Source of the DNA: Paenilisteria newyorkensis
GTDB taxonomy: Bacteria; Bacillota; Bacilli; Lactobacillales; Listeriaceae
Assembly (NCBI RefSeq): GCF_000766145.1
Contig: NZ_JNFB01000045.1
Coordinates: forward strand, 1-64,000
DNA length: 64,000 nucleotides
Direction: 5' to 3'
Shown: positions 51,723 through 60,603 of the stretch, one piece after another
Numbering within the stretch: position 1 is the first letter of the stretch
Layout: each line of letters starts with the position of its first letter
Made by a program: the position numbers and the translations under genes
The notes under the pieces: generated by a model
Seen by the model: the letters and a program-made list of their open reading frames with translations, nothing else
Databases searched by the model: none
Told to the model about the DNA's origin: nothing

Positions 51723-53864
51723 ATGAGCAAATTACGGATTCTTTTGTACGGAGATATTGATTTGAATTTTATGGATGGGTCAGCGGTTTGGTTAACGTCG
51801 ATAGCACCGGTTTTAAGTCAGAACGCGCATATTCACGTGGATTTACTATTGAAAGCACGGGAGCAAAATGATCGTTTGACAACTGCATTAAAAAACAAAG
51901 CCAATCTCCGTCTGATTCAGCCGTTTGAAGCCTTTTCGATGATGTCATTTCAAGGTCCGCGTTTGAACGTCGAGGAAGCGGTGAACATTATGTCGAAGCT
52001 GCATCTAGAAGAGGCTTATGATCTTGTGATTGTTCGTGGCTTTGATTTAGTGCGGGAAGTCATGAAATATGAAGCGTTTCGCCATATCACGGTGCCGTAT
52101 TTGACAGATTTCAAGCATGACGAGCGCTCAACGGCACAAGAACAGGCCGATCTAAAAAGTGTCTATGCGCATTTTGATTATCTATTCCTACAAACGAAAG
52201 AAACAAAGGAAGCATTGAAAAACTTGATTCACGTCGATGGTGAAAAAATTCGTTTGTTGTACCCAATGGTTCCAGAATCAGCAGCGATTCCGAGTTTTCG
52301 AAATAAACACAACCGCCTGATTTACAGCGGAAAATTCCACGAAGACTGGCATACAGAAGAAATTATCTCTGCCACGAAAAAATTAGCCGCATCAGATACG
52401 CGGATTCACACGCAAATTGTGGGCGATAAATTTCAGGAACGGTTGCGCGAAAAAGAGAACCAGCTGCGAATTAAAGCGGCTTTTAGAGAGGAAACATCGA
52501 TTGATTGGGTTGGCGCTGTTTCACGTGAAACATGCCAAGCGCTGATTGAAGAAGCGGATATCGGGATTAGCTGGCGCAGTGCTTCACTTGATAATGATGC
52601 GAGTGTAGAGCTGTCTAGTAAATTGTTGGAATACGGCAGACTTGGCAAACCGTCGTTAGTGAGAAGAACCAAGATGCATGAAGATTTGTTAGGCAAGGAT
52701 TACCCGCTTTTTGTCGACACAGAAGAAGATTTTATTCAAAAGACACAAGCCGTTTTAAAAGATGAGCGTTTGTATTTGAAAGCTGCCACGATGATGTATG
52801 ACGCGAGCCAATATTTCACGTTCCAAGCCGCTTATGCACGCCTGAAGGACTTCATTTGGTCCTTTGAAAAACGGAAAAAAAGAATCGTATTTGCGGGCCA
52901 TGATTTGAAATTTGCCAAAATGATTATCGCGCACTTTGAGGCGCATCCAGGTTTCGAGGTGCAAATCGATGAATGGCAATCGCATGAAAAGCACGATGAG
53001 AAGCATAGTTTAGCATGTGCGAAATGGGCGGATATTGTTTTTTGTGAGTGGGGCTTAGGGAATGCGGTTTGGTATTCGAAGCATAAACAGCCGGATCAGG
53101 AATTGATTGTACGCATGCATTTTCAGGAGAAAGATTTGAAATTTCCGCGTTTGATGGATATCGAGCAGGTTAATAAAATCATCGTGATTACGCCGTATAT
53201 GCTGGAAGAGTTTCATCGTATTTTTAAAATTCCGCGTCATAAAATGGTGTATATTGATAATTTGCTGGATGCGGAGAAATTCGATTTGCCGAAACAAGAC
53301 GGGAAAGAGTTCCGATTAGGGATTTGTGGTATTCTTCCAGAGCGCAAACGAGTGGATTTGGCGGTGGATCTTTTTGAGGAGTTGTGGAAGCAGGATAAAC
53401 GCTACCAATTGTCGATTAAGAGTAAGCATCCGAAAGACGTGGCGTGGCTGATGGCGCGTGAGAAGGAACGGGCGTATTATGATGCTGTTTTTGCGCGAAT
53501 CGAGCAGGCACCTTGGAAGGATAACGTGATTTTTGAACCGCATGGCGATGACGTGAATGAGTGGATGAGCACGATTGGTTATCTTCTTTCACCGAGCGAT
53601 TATGAAGGTTCGCACGTTTCGGTTTCCGAGGCAATGGCGAGTGGTGCGGTGCCGATTATTCGAAATTGGAAAGGCGCCGATACGGTTTACCCGGAAAAAT
53701 ATATAGTCGATTCTCTGGAAACAGCGAAGCAGGCAGTAGAAGAATATGGTTTTACAATGAAAGAAATGTTAGAACGTAAGCAGTTTGCGAAATATAAATT
53801 TGATCAAAAGCGAATCGTCCAAGAGATAGAAGCCTTGGTGAATCAGAGCTGGATCGCATTGTAG
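51723..53864 (+). CDS. Tandem-domain glycosyltransferase
   Basis: 713 residues made of two GT-B halves. First half (1-380) starts RILLYGDIDLNFMDGSAVWL and has a donor-site stretch SVELSSKLLEYGRLGKPSLV; second half (about 385-713) starts KKRIVFAGHDLKFAKMI and has PSDYEGSHVSVSEAMASGAV with the E-x(7)-E-like glutamates. AGGAGG precedes the ATG. Two active domains suggest alternating addition of two sugars, as in bifunctional capsule and teichoic-acid polymerases. Donors unknown. Confidence 0.85.
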   Translation: MSKLRILLYGDIDLNFMDGSAVWLTSIAPVLSQNAHIHVDLLLKAREQNDRLTTALKNKANLRLIQPFEAFSMMSFQGPRLNVEEAVNIMSKLHLEEAYDLVIVRGFDLVREVMKYEAFRHITVPYLTDFKHDERSTAQEQADLKSVYAHFDYLFLQTKETKEALKNLIHVDGEKIRLLYPMVPESAAIPSFRNKHNRLIYSGKFHEDWHTEEIISATKKLAASDTRIHTQIVGDKFQERLREKENQLRIKAAFREETSIDWVGAVSRETCQALIEEADIGISWRSASLDNDASVELSSKLLEYGRLGKPSLVRRTKMHEDLLGKDYPLFVDTEEDFIQKTQAVLKDERLYLKAATMMYDASQYFTFQAAYARLKDFIWSFEKRKKRIVFAGHDLKFAKMIIAHFEAHPGFEVQIDEWQSHEKHDEKHSLACAKWADIVFCEWGLGNAVWYSKHKQPDQELIVRMHFQEKDLKFPRLMDIEQVNKIIVITPYMLEEFHRIFKIPRHKMVYIDNLLDAEKFDLPKQDGKEFRLGICGILPERKRVDLAVDLFEELWKQDKRYQLSIKSKHPKDVAWLMAREKERAYYDAVFARIEQAPWKDNVIFEPHGDDVNEWMSTIGYLLSPSDYEGSHVSVSEAMASGAVPIIRNWKGADTVYPEKYIVDSLETAKQAVEEYGFTMKEMLERKQFAKYKFDQKRIVQEIEALVNQSWIAL

Positions 53865-53885
53865 TAGGAAGGATAGGAAATCAGA

Positions 53886-54179
53886 ATGACACAAGAGATG
53901 ATTCAACATATAGAAACGTTTTTCACGGAAAATTATTTGCAAGTGAAGGTCACGTTAGCAGAAACAGACGAAAATAATGTGTACGCTTTTTATGTCTACA
54001 AGGGCGGAGATGCGGAGGCAATCGCTAAATCGCCTTACAAGAAGTTTGACACGTATCAATTGGAAGTTCTAGAAGCCGGAGAATATCGCGTGAAGGTCTT
54101 TGTGAAAAATACGAAAACGGGCCAAGTGGTGACGAAAACGAGCGAACGAATCCGAAAAACCATTATTGTGGAATATTGA
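53886..54179 (+). CDS. Free-standing small beta-domain protein of the glycopolymer cluster
   Basis: 97 residues. The central part (YAFYVYKGGDAEAI, then LEVLEAGEYRVKVFVKN) matches in pattern the N-terminal domain of the 349-aa protein at 55015 (YYIYQDGNII, then PIYSGTYQIRLFIRK). It looks like a Y-Y-Y/Ig-type beta sandwich, here encoded as its own gene just before the hydrolase at 54199. Thus this gene plus the next correspond to the two halves of the 55015 protein. GGAAGG is about ten bases before the ATG. Function probably sugar or partner binding; inferred. Confidence 0.78.
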   Translation: MTQEMIQHIETFFTENYLQVKVTLAETDENNVYAFYVYKGGDAEAIAKSPYKKFDTYQLEVLEAGEYRVKVFVKNTKTGQVVTKTSERIRKTIIVEY

Positions 54180-54198
54180 CGAAAAGGAGCGCGAACGG

Positions 54199-54996
54199 AT
54201 GTTACACGGAAAACACATGATAAACGGCAACGACACACTGGTTCTTGTTTTTCAGAATGCAGCGAAGCCATTGAATGATGCGATACCAGGCATTTATAGT
54301 GGAAAAGTAACGCAGCAGGAAGTGGCGGAAATGCATGAGCGGTATACGTGGATGAAATTCGCGCAACGTGTGCCACAAGCCGATTATTTCTTCATCAAGG
54401 ACCATTTTTCGAGTGTGTATGGATGGTATCTGGTCGACGGTGGGAAGCTGATTCATGAACGATTTAATGAGGAGTTAACGGCATTTATTAAGAAGCATGG
54501 CTATAAACGGGTGATTGCATTTGGTTCGAGTAAAGGCGGGACGGGGGCGCTGCTATATGGCGCGATGAACCCACTCATAACGGATGTCTTTTCGCTCATC
54601 CCGCAAATTCATGTCGCGACATTCATTAATAAACTGTGCCCGAATGAGAAGCGTTTATTCTTTGGAAAAGATAAAAAATTCGAGAAAAAAGTGGATCATA
54701 TTTTATTTACAGATACCTTGTACAGCAATTATAAAAAGAAGAAGTTGTATTTTTATACGGGAACAATGGATATTCAGTTTCAGGCATTAGTGAAGTATCG
54801 GGAGTTTTTAGCGGAAAAAGGGATAGATAGTGAGTTGTTTTTAAATCGGAGTGATGAGCGGCATACGCGTTTGGTGAATCAATATACACCGTTTATCTTT
54901 GGGGTGTTGGAAGATTTGATTGACCAGAGCGATAGTCGAACGAAGCAGCAAGTGACGCAGATTCATCCTTCTGTTCAAGTATTAAAAGAACAATAG
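54199..54996 (+). CDS. Serine-hydrolase-like (XcbB/CpsF- or Asp2-like) protein
   Basis: 265 residues from ATG 54199 with AAAAGGAG nine bases upstream; the frame opens earlier at TTG 54166. An alpha/beta hydrolase pattern: TLVLVFQNA strand at the start, nucleophile elbow VIAFGSSKGGTGALLYG (Ser about 112), a late aspartate region YFYTGTMDIQF and histidine in DERHTRLVNQY. Similar proteins in capsule and accessory-Sec clusters (CpsF/XcbB, Asp2) are thought to modify glycans, for Asp2 by O-acetylation. Cytoplasmic here. Paralogue of the catalytic part of 55015-56064. Confidence 0.8.
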   Translation: MLHGKHMINGNDTLVLVFQNAAKPLNDAIPGIYSGKVTQQEVAEMHERYTWMKFAQRVPQADYFFIKDHFSSVYGWYLVDGGKLIHERFNEELTAFIKKHGYKRVIAFGSSKGGTGALLYGAMNPLITDVFSLIPQIHVATFINKLCPNEKRLFFGKDKKFEKKVDHILFTDTLYSNYKKKKLYFYTGTMDIQFQALVKYREFLAEKGIDSELFLNRSDERHTRLVNQYTPFIFGVLEDLIDQSDSRTKQQVTQIHPSVQVLKEQ

Positions 54997-55014
54997 AAAT
55001 GAGGAACGAGAGTT

Positions 55015-56064
55015 ATGAAAATCGAGATGAGCCATTTAGCGTATAACAAGCCGGATATTCAATTGCCGTTTTTTACAAAGGGTTCTTTGTGGGGTTGCGA
55101 ATTTGCGTACTATATTTATCAGGATGGGAACATTATAAAGAAAGAATGGTACGCGGAGTTGACGCAAGATAGCCACATCCGATTTCAGCCGATATACAGC
55201 GGTACGTACCAGATTCGCTTGTTTATTCGGAAAAAAGGGACGCTTTTGTATAACGAATTGTCGACGAAGTTACATTTAGATCTTAGCAGTGGGCAAACGA
55301 TCGAGGCCAATTTCCCGAATGAAGCGGTGTTTTATAGTGATGTACCGGTCAAATATTTATTCCAGCCGGCCAAAACAAAATCGGACCATCTTATTATATC
55401 TTTTTCCGGGCTTTATTCGACGGAGTTCAAAGGTGGAGCGCCGGTGTATAACCATATCCGAACGCTGGCGCCGATGGATGCGCATAAATTGTTTATTTTA
55501 GATTCGTATCAAGATCAGTTTTGTTATTATGTCGGGTTTGGTGGTTCGCATGATTTTGAGCGTAGTGTGGTCAGTCTGATTACGACGATTGCGAATCAAC
55601 ACAATATCTCGCCGCAAAATATCATTGCTACGGGTTCGAGTAAAGGTGGGGCCGCGTCGCTTTATTACAGCATGAAGTATCATTATGGCAAGGCGATTAT
55701 CGGTGCGCCACAAGTCTATATTGCGAATTATTTATATCGACGTGCCAATTCTGAATCGATGAGAGCGCGTTTTAATCGCATTCTTGGAGAAGACAGTCAA
55801 TACGGGATGCAATTTTGGAATGGTTTGATTTTGAACCAAGTGAATGTGAATACGACGTTTCCAGAACTGTATTTTCATGTCGGAAAAGGTGATTTTCACT
55901 ATGCGGAACATCTGCAGCCGCTATTTAAAAAATTAGACCAGAAAGAGGTTCCGTATACGCTTGATTTGGCGGATTACGAAGAACATGGTGACACAGGTCT
56001 TTATTTCACGCCGTTTCTACTGAAAAAAGTAACAGAACTCGTGCAAGAAAAAAATGAGGTGTAA
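55015..56064 (+). CDS. Fused beta-domain and serine-hydrolase-like protein
   Basis: 349 residues: an N-terminal beta domain (1-95) like the 97-aa protein at 53886, then an alpha/beta hydrolase with HLIISFSGLY, nucleophile elbow IIATGSSKGGAASLYY (Ser about 205), FHVGKGDFHYAEH and the likely catalytic histidine in DYEEHGDTGLYF. A second copy of the module in a single chain. Directly upstream of the exporter genes (two bases), so its product probably tailors the polymer before or during export. Substrate unknown. Confidence 0.8.
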   Translation: MKIEMSHLAYNKPDIQLPFFTKGSLWGCEFAYYIYQDGNIIKKEWYAELTQDSHIRFQPIYSGTYQIRLFIRKKGTLLYNELSTKLHLDLSSGQTIEANFPNEAVFYSDVPVKYLFQPAKTKSDHLIISFSGLYSTEFKGGAPVYNHIRTLAPMDAHKLFILDSYQDQFCYYVGFGGSHDFERSVVSLITTIANQHNISPQNIIATGSSKGGAASLYYSMKYHYGKAIIGAPQVYIANYLYRRANSESMRARFNRILGEDSQYGMQFWNGLILNQVNVNTTFPELYFHVGKGDFHYAEHLQPLFKKLDQKEVPYTLDLADYEEHGDTGLYFTPFLLKKVTELVQEKNEV

Positions 56065-56066
56065 GT

Positions 56067-56876
56067 TTGAACGTTTTAATTAATTGGTGTCGCGTGCAAT
56101 TATATAGCGGTAGTAAAATCATGCGTGTTGCGCGTTTTGATAAAAAGGCTGCCCATCAAAATCATTTTCTCGGTCTGTTTTGGGAATTCTTGAGTCCAAC
56201 CATTCAAATTGTGATCTATTACTTGATTTTCGGTTTGCGTTTAGGTGGACAAAATATGGTGAATTCCGATGTGCCGTACGTGTATTGGATGTTGATGGGC
56301 GTCATTCCTTGGTTTTATATGAGTGCTAGTATTAATGCGGGGGCCAATTCTATTAGCGCGAATTTGAATTTAATTTCTAAGACGAAATTTCCAGTCGAGA
56401 TTTTGCCGACGATAGCGATTGTGAAGGGGTTAAGTGGGTTTTTCTCCATGTTTGGTTTGTTTCTTTGTCTGTACATTGGGACGGGGAATTTTCCGAATAT
56501 ACACTGGTTGCAGTTCATTTATTACTTTTTCGCGATGATTTTATTGTTGGTTTCGGTGTCGACGTTAAACGCTGTGGTCGTGATATTTTTCCGAGATTAT
56601 CAGTTAATTATTAGTTCGACGATGCGCCTGTTGTTTTTCATATCGGGTGTCGTGATTGATGTATCCGCGAATCCAGATTCTTTATTGACGAAAATCCTGC
56701 ATCTGAATCCATTTGTTTATGTGATCGAAGGGTTCCGGGATGCGTTGCTTGCTCGGGCTGCTATTTTTGATCATTTTTGGTGGGGGATTTATTTTTTCAG
56801 TAGTACGTTCCTTATTTTGGTGATTGGGATTTACGCGACTACGAAATACAAACGCTACTTTGTCGAGTATACGTAA
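56067..56876 (+). CDS. ABC-2 polymer exporter permease (TagG/RfbA type)
   Basis: 269 residues from TTG 56067, behind GAGGTG. Six membrane helices with the TagG/Wzm pattern: LFWEFLSPTIQIVIYYLIFG, WFYMSASINAGANSI, VVVIFFRDYQLIISSTMRL, LHLNPFVYVIEGFRDALL. Together with the next gene it forms the transporter that moves a finished lipid-linked polymer (teichoic acid or polysaccharide) across the membrane. Confidence 0.93.
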   Translation: MNVLINWCRVQLYSGSKIMRVARFDKKAAHQNHFLGLFWEFLSPTIQIVIYYLIFGLRLGGQNMVNSDVPYVYWMLMGVIPWFYMSASINAGANSISANLNLISKTKFPVEILPTIAIVKGLSGFFSMFGLFLCLYIGTGNFPNIHWLQFIYYFFAMILLLVSVSTLNAVVVIFFRDYQLIISSTMRLLFFISGVVIDVSANPDSLLTKILHLNPFVYVIEGFRDALLARAAIFDHFWWGIYFFSSTFLILVIGIYATTKYKRYFVEYT

Positions 56877-56889
56877 GGAGATCGATGTA

Positions 56890-57786
56890 ATGGAGAGCAT
56901 ATTAAAGCTAGAAGCGATTGACAAGATTTTTTATTTAGAACGGAAAAAGTGGAACAATGTGTGGCGAAATCCATTCCGGAAGCGGCAGGAAAAACTGTTT
57001 CAAGCGCTAGAAAATATTTCGTTTGAGGTGAAAAAAGGGGAATGCGTCGGACTTATCGGCTTGAACGGGTCGGGGAAATCGACGTTAGCCAACATTATCG
57101 CGGGGCATTTAGCGCCAACATCTGGTCGGTTAGAACAAACGGGGAGTGTCTCCTTGCTTGCGATTGGATCGGCGCTTAAGCCAAATTTAACAGGGGTGGA
57201 GAATATCCAGTTGAAGATGTTGTTAATGGGATTTAAGCCGAAAGAAATCGAAAATCGGATTCAAAACATCATTCAATTTACGGAGTTACAAGATTTTATC
57301 AATCAGCCGTTGAAGCAATATTCAAGTGGAATGCGGGCGAGATTGGGTTTTGGCATTGCGATTCAGACAGATCCAGATGTATTAATTATCGATGAAGCGC
57401 TGTCTGTTGGGGACTCGACGTTTTATCAGAAATGTGTGGATGAAATTGAGCGCATGAAAAAAGCGGGCAAAACGATCTTTTTTGTCAGTCACTCGTTAAA
57501 GCAGATTCGCGATATTTGCGACAAAGTAGGATGGTTGCATTACGGGCATTTGAATATATTTGGGGACAGCGAGGAAGTTTGTTTGGAGTACAGTAAGTTC
57601 ATTCATCATTTTTCTAAAAAGACACCGGATGAAAAGCATTTGTACCAAAAAGAAATGATTTCGAAGCAGAAAAAAACGGTTTTGACGAAGCAGAAATATG
57701 AGAAATTGAAGTTTCCGGTCATATATTTCACAGCGTTACTCCTTTTATTTATGGCGAGCGCGAGTAAATTATTAGGCCTATGGTAA
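56890..57786 (+). CDS. ABC polymer exporter ATPase (TagH type)
   Basis: 298 residues from ATG 56890, with AAGGAG about ten bases upstream; the frame opens inside the permease. Walker A GLIGLNGSGKST, signature YSSGMRARLGFGIAI, Walker B VLIIDEALSVGD, H-loop FVSHS. The C-terminus has a basic stretch and one membrane helix (FPVIYFTALLLLFMA), which is TagH-like; no carbohydrate-binding domain as in Wzt. Pairs with the permease upstream. Confidence 0.94.
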   Translation: MESILKLEAIDKIFYLERKKWNNVWRNPFRKRQEKLFQALENISFEVKKGECVGLIGLNGSGKSTLANIIAGHLAPTSGRLEQTGSVSLLAIGSALKPNLTGVENIQLKMLLMGFKPKEIENRIQNIIQFTELQDFINQPLKQYSSGMRARLGFGIAIQTDPDVLIIDEALSVGDSTFYQKCVDEIERMKKAGKTIFFVSHSLKQIRDICDKVGWLHYGHLNIFGDSEEVCLEYSKFIHHFSKKTPDEKHLYQKEMISKQKKTVLTKQKYEKLKFPVIYFTALLLLFMASASKLLGLW

Positions 57787-57814
57787 TGAGCAATTCAAAA
57801 AAGCAGGTGAGAAG

Positions 57815-58378
57815 ATGGGGAAGAGGCAGGCAGTTATAACGCTTCAAAAAGAGGAATATTTAGAAGAAAACGGGGAATATATTATTTTATCGGGGCATTT
57901 GACGTGCAGCATGGGTGAGCAGTTATTATGTTTTTTACGCGAAGGGGAACGGGCGATGTTACATGATCAACTTTTGCCAGAAGCGCTCGTGTATCAAGCA
58001 CGTGATGTGGTGAGATTATTGAAATTAGAGAGTAGCATGACGAATATGCGCTTAGAAGAGCGATATCGGGAGTTTGAGAAAGAAATAGTGGGACTAATGA
58101 TGGAGCGAATGGAGATGCTGACGCAACAGAAAAAACAGCGATTAGTCAGCACGCTTTTGAAGTTAGGGAGAGAAATAGGAGTTATAGAAGGGGCGAATTG
58201 CCGGATTCCGAAAGTTTGGAATCAAATCGAATTGGCGAGTTACATCAACTGTACGAGGGAGTACCTGCTTACTCAAAAAAGGGTTTTGAGGGAGGAAGGC
58301 GTCATTTTGGATAGCCATCAGTGGGTTTTGTTGGACTGGGAGCGATGGACGGGGAAAGTGGCAGTGACTCAAATATAG
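57815..58378 (+). CDS. Short Crp-like regulator
   Basis: 187 residues. The N-terminal 85 residues give only a rump of a cyclic-nucleotide-type barrel (EYIILSGHLTCSMGEQLLCF), then a long dimer helix (about 90-125) and a winged helix (IPKVWNQIELASYINCTREYLLTQKRVLREEGVI) of the Crp type. Shorter than the usual 220-230. It is last in the glycopolymer run and ends at a terminator; it may regulate the cluster. GGTGAGAAG precedes the ATG. Confidence 0.75.
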   Translation: MGKRQAVITLQKEEYLEENGEYIILSGHLTCSMGEQLLCFLREGERAMLHDQLLPEALVYQARDVVRLLKLESSMTNMRLEERYREFEKEIVGLMMERMEMLTQQKKQRLVSTLLKLGREIGVIEGANCRIPKVWNQIELASYINCTREYLLTQKRVLREEGVILDSHQWVLLDWERWTGKVAVTQI

Positions 58379-58387
58379 TGGAGAGAG

Positions 58388-58425
58388 GACTTCTTAATAA
58401 GATGAGGAGTTCTTTTTTTGTGTGG
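58388..58425 (+). terminator. Terminator of the glycopolymer run
   Basis: A stem of about nine pairs with several G-U pairs (GGACTTCTT with GAGGAGTTC) and a following run of seven T residues. Confidence 0.65.
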
Positions 58426-58473
58426 GCTTGTGTTAAAATGAGAACATAAGTAAGGTCTAGGAGGTACGCAAAA

Positions 58474-59598
58474 ATGGCGATGAAAACAGAGGAAGCAATC
58501 GAATTTCTAACGAAGTCTTACGTGGAATTGGGCAAAAGTGGCGCGGAATTGGAACGCCGTCGCGATGAGGTGAAGCTGGAAATCGCGCAAACCGGTACAT
58601 ATTCGCATACGTTTGAAGAACTGGCAATCGGTGCAAAAATGGCATGGCGGAACAGTAACCGTTGCGTCGGCAGGCTGTTCTGGGATCGCATCCAAGTAGT
58701 CGACGCTCGTGAAGCAAGGACGGTGTCGGAAATTCGCGTTGCCCTTTTTGAACATATCGAAAAAGCAACGAACGGCGGTCAAATCCGGCCTTTCATCACG
58801 ATTTTCAAGCCAGGTAGCGATGGTCCGCGGATTTGGAATCACCAGCTGATTCGTTACGCCGGATACGCGTCAGAGCAAGGCCGTGTCATCGGCGATCCAG
58901 CGTCGGTATCCTTCACAGAAGTCTGCGAAAAGCTCGGCTGGCGTGGCGCGCGCACCGAATTCGACATTTTGCCGCTCGTAATCCAGGAAAGCGTTGAAGC
59001 AACGCCAACTGTCATCGAAATCCCGCCTGAGCTCGTGCTCGAAGTCCCGATTGCGCATCCCGATTTCCCATCAATCGCCGAGCTCAGCCTGCGCTGGTAT
59101 GCCGTCCCGATCATCTCCGAAATGCAGCTCGAAATTGGCGGCATCACGTACCAGGCGGCGCCGTTCAACGGTTGGTATATGGAAACCGAGATTGGCGCGC
59201 GGAACTTCGCGGATGAAGGCCGCTACAACAAGCTCGCCGCCGTCGCCGAAAAACTCGGACTGAGCACGAAGCGTCTCGATTCGCTATGGAAAGACCGCGC
59301 GCTAGTCGAGCTTAATGTCGCCGTCCTCGACTCCTATCACAAAGCCAAAGTCCAGATTGTCGATCACCATACCGCGGCTCGCCAATTCGGCCAATTCGAA
59401 ACAAACGAGCAAGCCGCGGGGCGCGAAGTCACCGGCGAGTGGGCATGGCTAATCCCGCCGCTATCCCCAGCAACGACGCACATGTTCCATCAACGCTACC
59501 CAAATAAAATCGTCAAACCGAACTTTTTCTATCAAGACGCGCCGTTTGAACGCACCGAGATCACCCCAGTAAAGCGCGGAGGCTGTCCGTTTCATTGA
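58474..59598 (+). CDS. nos: Bacterial nitric oxide synthase, oxygenase domain
   Basis: Makes nitric oxide from L-arginine using cellular flavodoxins or reductases as electron source. 374 residues, the length of bacterial NOS, without reductase domain. Haem thiolate cysteine in [15 protein letters not shown] (about residue 64), substrate glutamate in [13 protein letters not shown] (about 236), and HHTAARQF and [20 protein letters not shown] near the C-terminus. GGAGG lies nine bases before the ATG. Its second half has clearly higher G+C and C-ending codons than the neighbours. NO protects related bacteria against oxidative stress and some antibiotics. Confidence 0.97.
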   Translation: MAMKTEEAIEFLTKSYVELGKSGAELERRRDEVKLEIAQTGTYSHTFEELAIGAKMAWRNSNRCVGRLFWDRIQVVDAREARTVSEIRVALFEHIEKATNGGQIRPFITIFKPGSDGPRIWNHQLIRYAGYASEQGRVIGDPASVSFTEVCEKLGWRGARTEFDILPLVIQESVEATPTVIEIPPELVLEVPIAHPDFPSIAELSLRWYAVPIISEMQLEIGGITYQAAPFNGWYMETEIGARNFADEGRYNKLAAVAEKLGLSTKRLDSLWKDRALVELNVAVLDSYHKAKVQIVDHHTAARQFGQFETNEQAAGREVTGEWAWLIPPLSPATTHMFHQRYPNKIVKPNFFYQDAPFERTEITPVKRGGCPFH

Positions 59599-59609
59599 GT
59601 ATATGGGTA

Positions 59610-59997
59610 GGGCATAACCGAAATAAATCGGCGACAAGCGTTCGCATTGTTGGGACTGTTCGAAATGAAATGAGCTACAGCCCCAATATGCCTGTGAGCA
59701 TCGCGAATAGGCGGTCCTTCATTATATTTAGAACAAGGATGCGGAACATCTTTGCGGTTCTGCTACACAAGAGCCGTTTCGCTTAACTTCTTGCATGGTC
59801 GAGGAAACTACCCTCTCCCTGCTTTCAGTCATCACATACACCAGCATGCTCCGCTTTGTTGTGGTTCTTTGAAGCAAAGCGAGTTAGAACCTCAATATGC
59901 AAAAGAATGGAATGAGTTTGCCATCCTCATTCCACCAAATCCCCGGAATACAAACGCTTTTGCTCGATTTGTGTAAAGCTTAATCTTCGTCTTACCC
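59610..59997. repeat. Long hairpin repeat, element C
   Basis: Starts GGGCATAACC and AAATCGGCGACAAGCG (also in element B) and ends AATACAAACGCTTTTGCTCG with ATTTGTGTAA, again as in B. Its middle is longer and unlike B, but shares CTTTGAAGCAAAGCGA and CCTCAATATGCA with element A. Contains the hairpin GGAATGAG/CTCATTCC near 59907-59933. No gene is present in this stretch; the remainder to 60100 is likewise empty. Confidence 0.8.
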
Positions 59998-60099
59998 AAA
60001 ATAAAGGGTGATGCGATGCTTTCTTAGTTGGAGTTTTGTCCAGACCTCATAAATCATGCGAATGTTTGTCGTTGATTGTTTTAGTTTATGCAACTATTC

Positions 60100-60129
60100 T
60101 TGTCAAATACTATGTAAAAATGGTAACAT
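60100..60129 (+). promoter_or_regulatory. Promoter of the small membrane protein gene
   Basis: TTGTCA (60100-60105), 18 bases, TAACAT (60124-60129), about 70 bases before the start codon at 60203. Confidence 0.55.
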
Positions 60130-60202
60130 AGAAGCATCCAGGAGTTTGCGTTAGCTTATACGCGAAAACGGATAAATATGTCTTTCGAATGGAGTTTTTA
60201 CG

Positions 60203-60541
60203 ATGAATTTTGCGAAAACATTGGGGATTATTGGAGCATTGCTCGCGATGGGGCTTAGCCTAACCGTTATTTCCGTCGACAGCATTGCACGCGTTTTGGA
60301 AGAAGATTCATTAGTATTCACGATTCTGAACTTCATAGCATTAGGTATGTCATTTGTCGGCTTGTTCGGCGCCATTATCATGAACAAAGCACCGTTAAAA
60401 GGCGGCGTCATGCTAATCGCTTCGGCCGTAGCCTGCACAATGAGCGTATCGATGATGTTCTTACTTCCAATCGTACTACTTTGTGTGGCGGGATTAATCA
60501 GCCTAAGCACAGCAGACGACCTAACCGAAGCAAAAGCATAA
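60203..60541 (+). CDS. Small four-helix membrane protein
   Basis: 112 residues with four hydrophobic segments (MNFAKTLGIIGALLAMGLSL, FTILNFIALGMSFVGLFGAI, GGVMLIASAVACTMSVSMMF, LPIVLLCVAGLISL), separated by short polar loops. The pattern is that of DUF4064-type small membrane proteins. GGAG lies ten bases before the ATG. Own promoter and perfect terminator, so it is a single-gene transcript. Function unknown. Confidence 0.8.
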   Translation: MNFAKTLGIIGALLAMGLSLTVISVDSIARVLEEDSLVFTILNFIALGMSFVGLFGAIIMNKAPLKGGVMLIASAVACTMSVSMMFLLPIVLLCVAGLISLSTADDLTEAKA

Positions 60542-60550
60542 TCAAAAAAG

Positions 60551-60603
60551 CAAAATCCGTGGTTCACTCAGAAGTTTGGAGTGAACCACGGATTTTGTTT
60601 TTT
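60551..60603. terminator. Perfect 19-bp bidirectional terminator
   Basis: CAAAATCCGTGGTTCACTC (60551-60569) and its exact complement (60579-60597), with A-run to the left and T-run to the right, between two converging genes. Confidence 0.95.

Noticed and set aside
53886-56064. An accessory Sec (SecA2/SecY2/Asp) system for a serine-rich glycoprotein
   Set aside because: Only the hydrolase-like proteins recall Asp2; no SecY2, SecA2, Asp1, Asp3, GtfA/GtfB pair or serine-rich repeat protein is present, and the adhesin is not serine-rich.
56883-56888. ATG-TAA start-stop pair before the TagH gene
   Set aside because: It lies only about three bases from the GGAG of the real TagH ribosome site, so it is more likely a chance triplet than another minimal ORF element.
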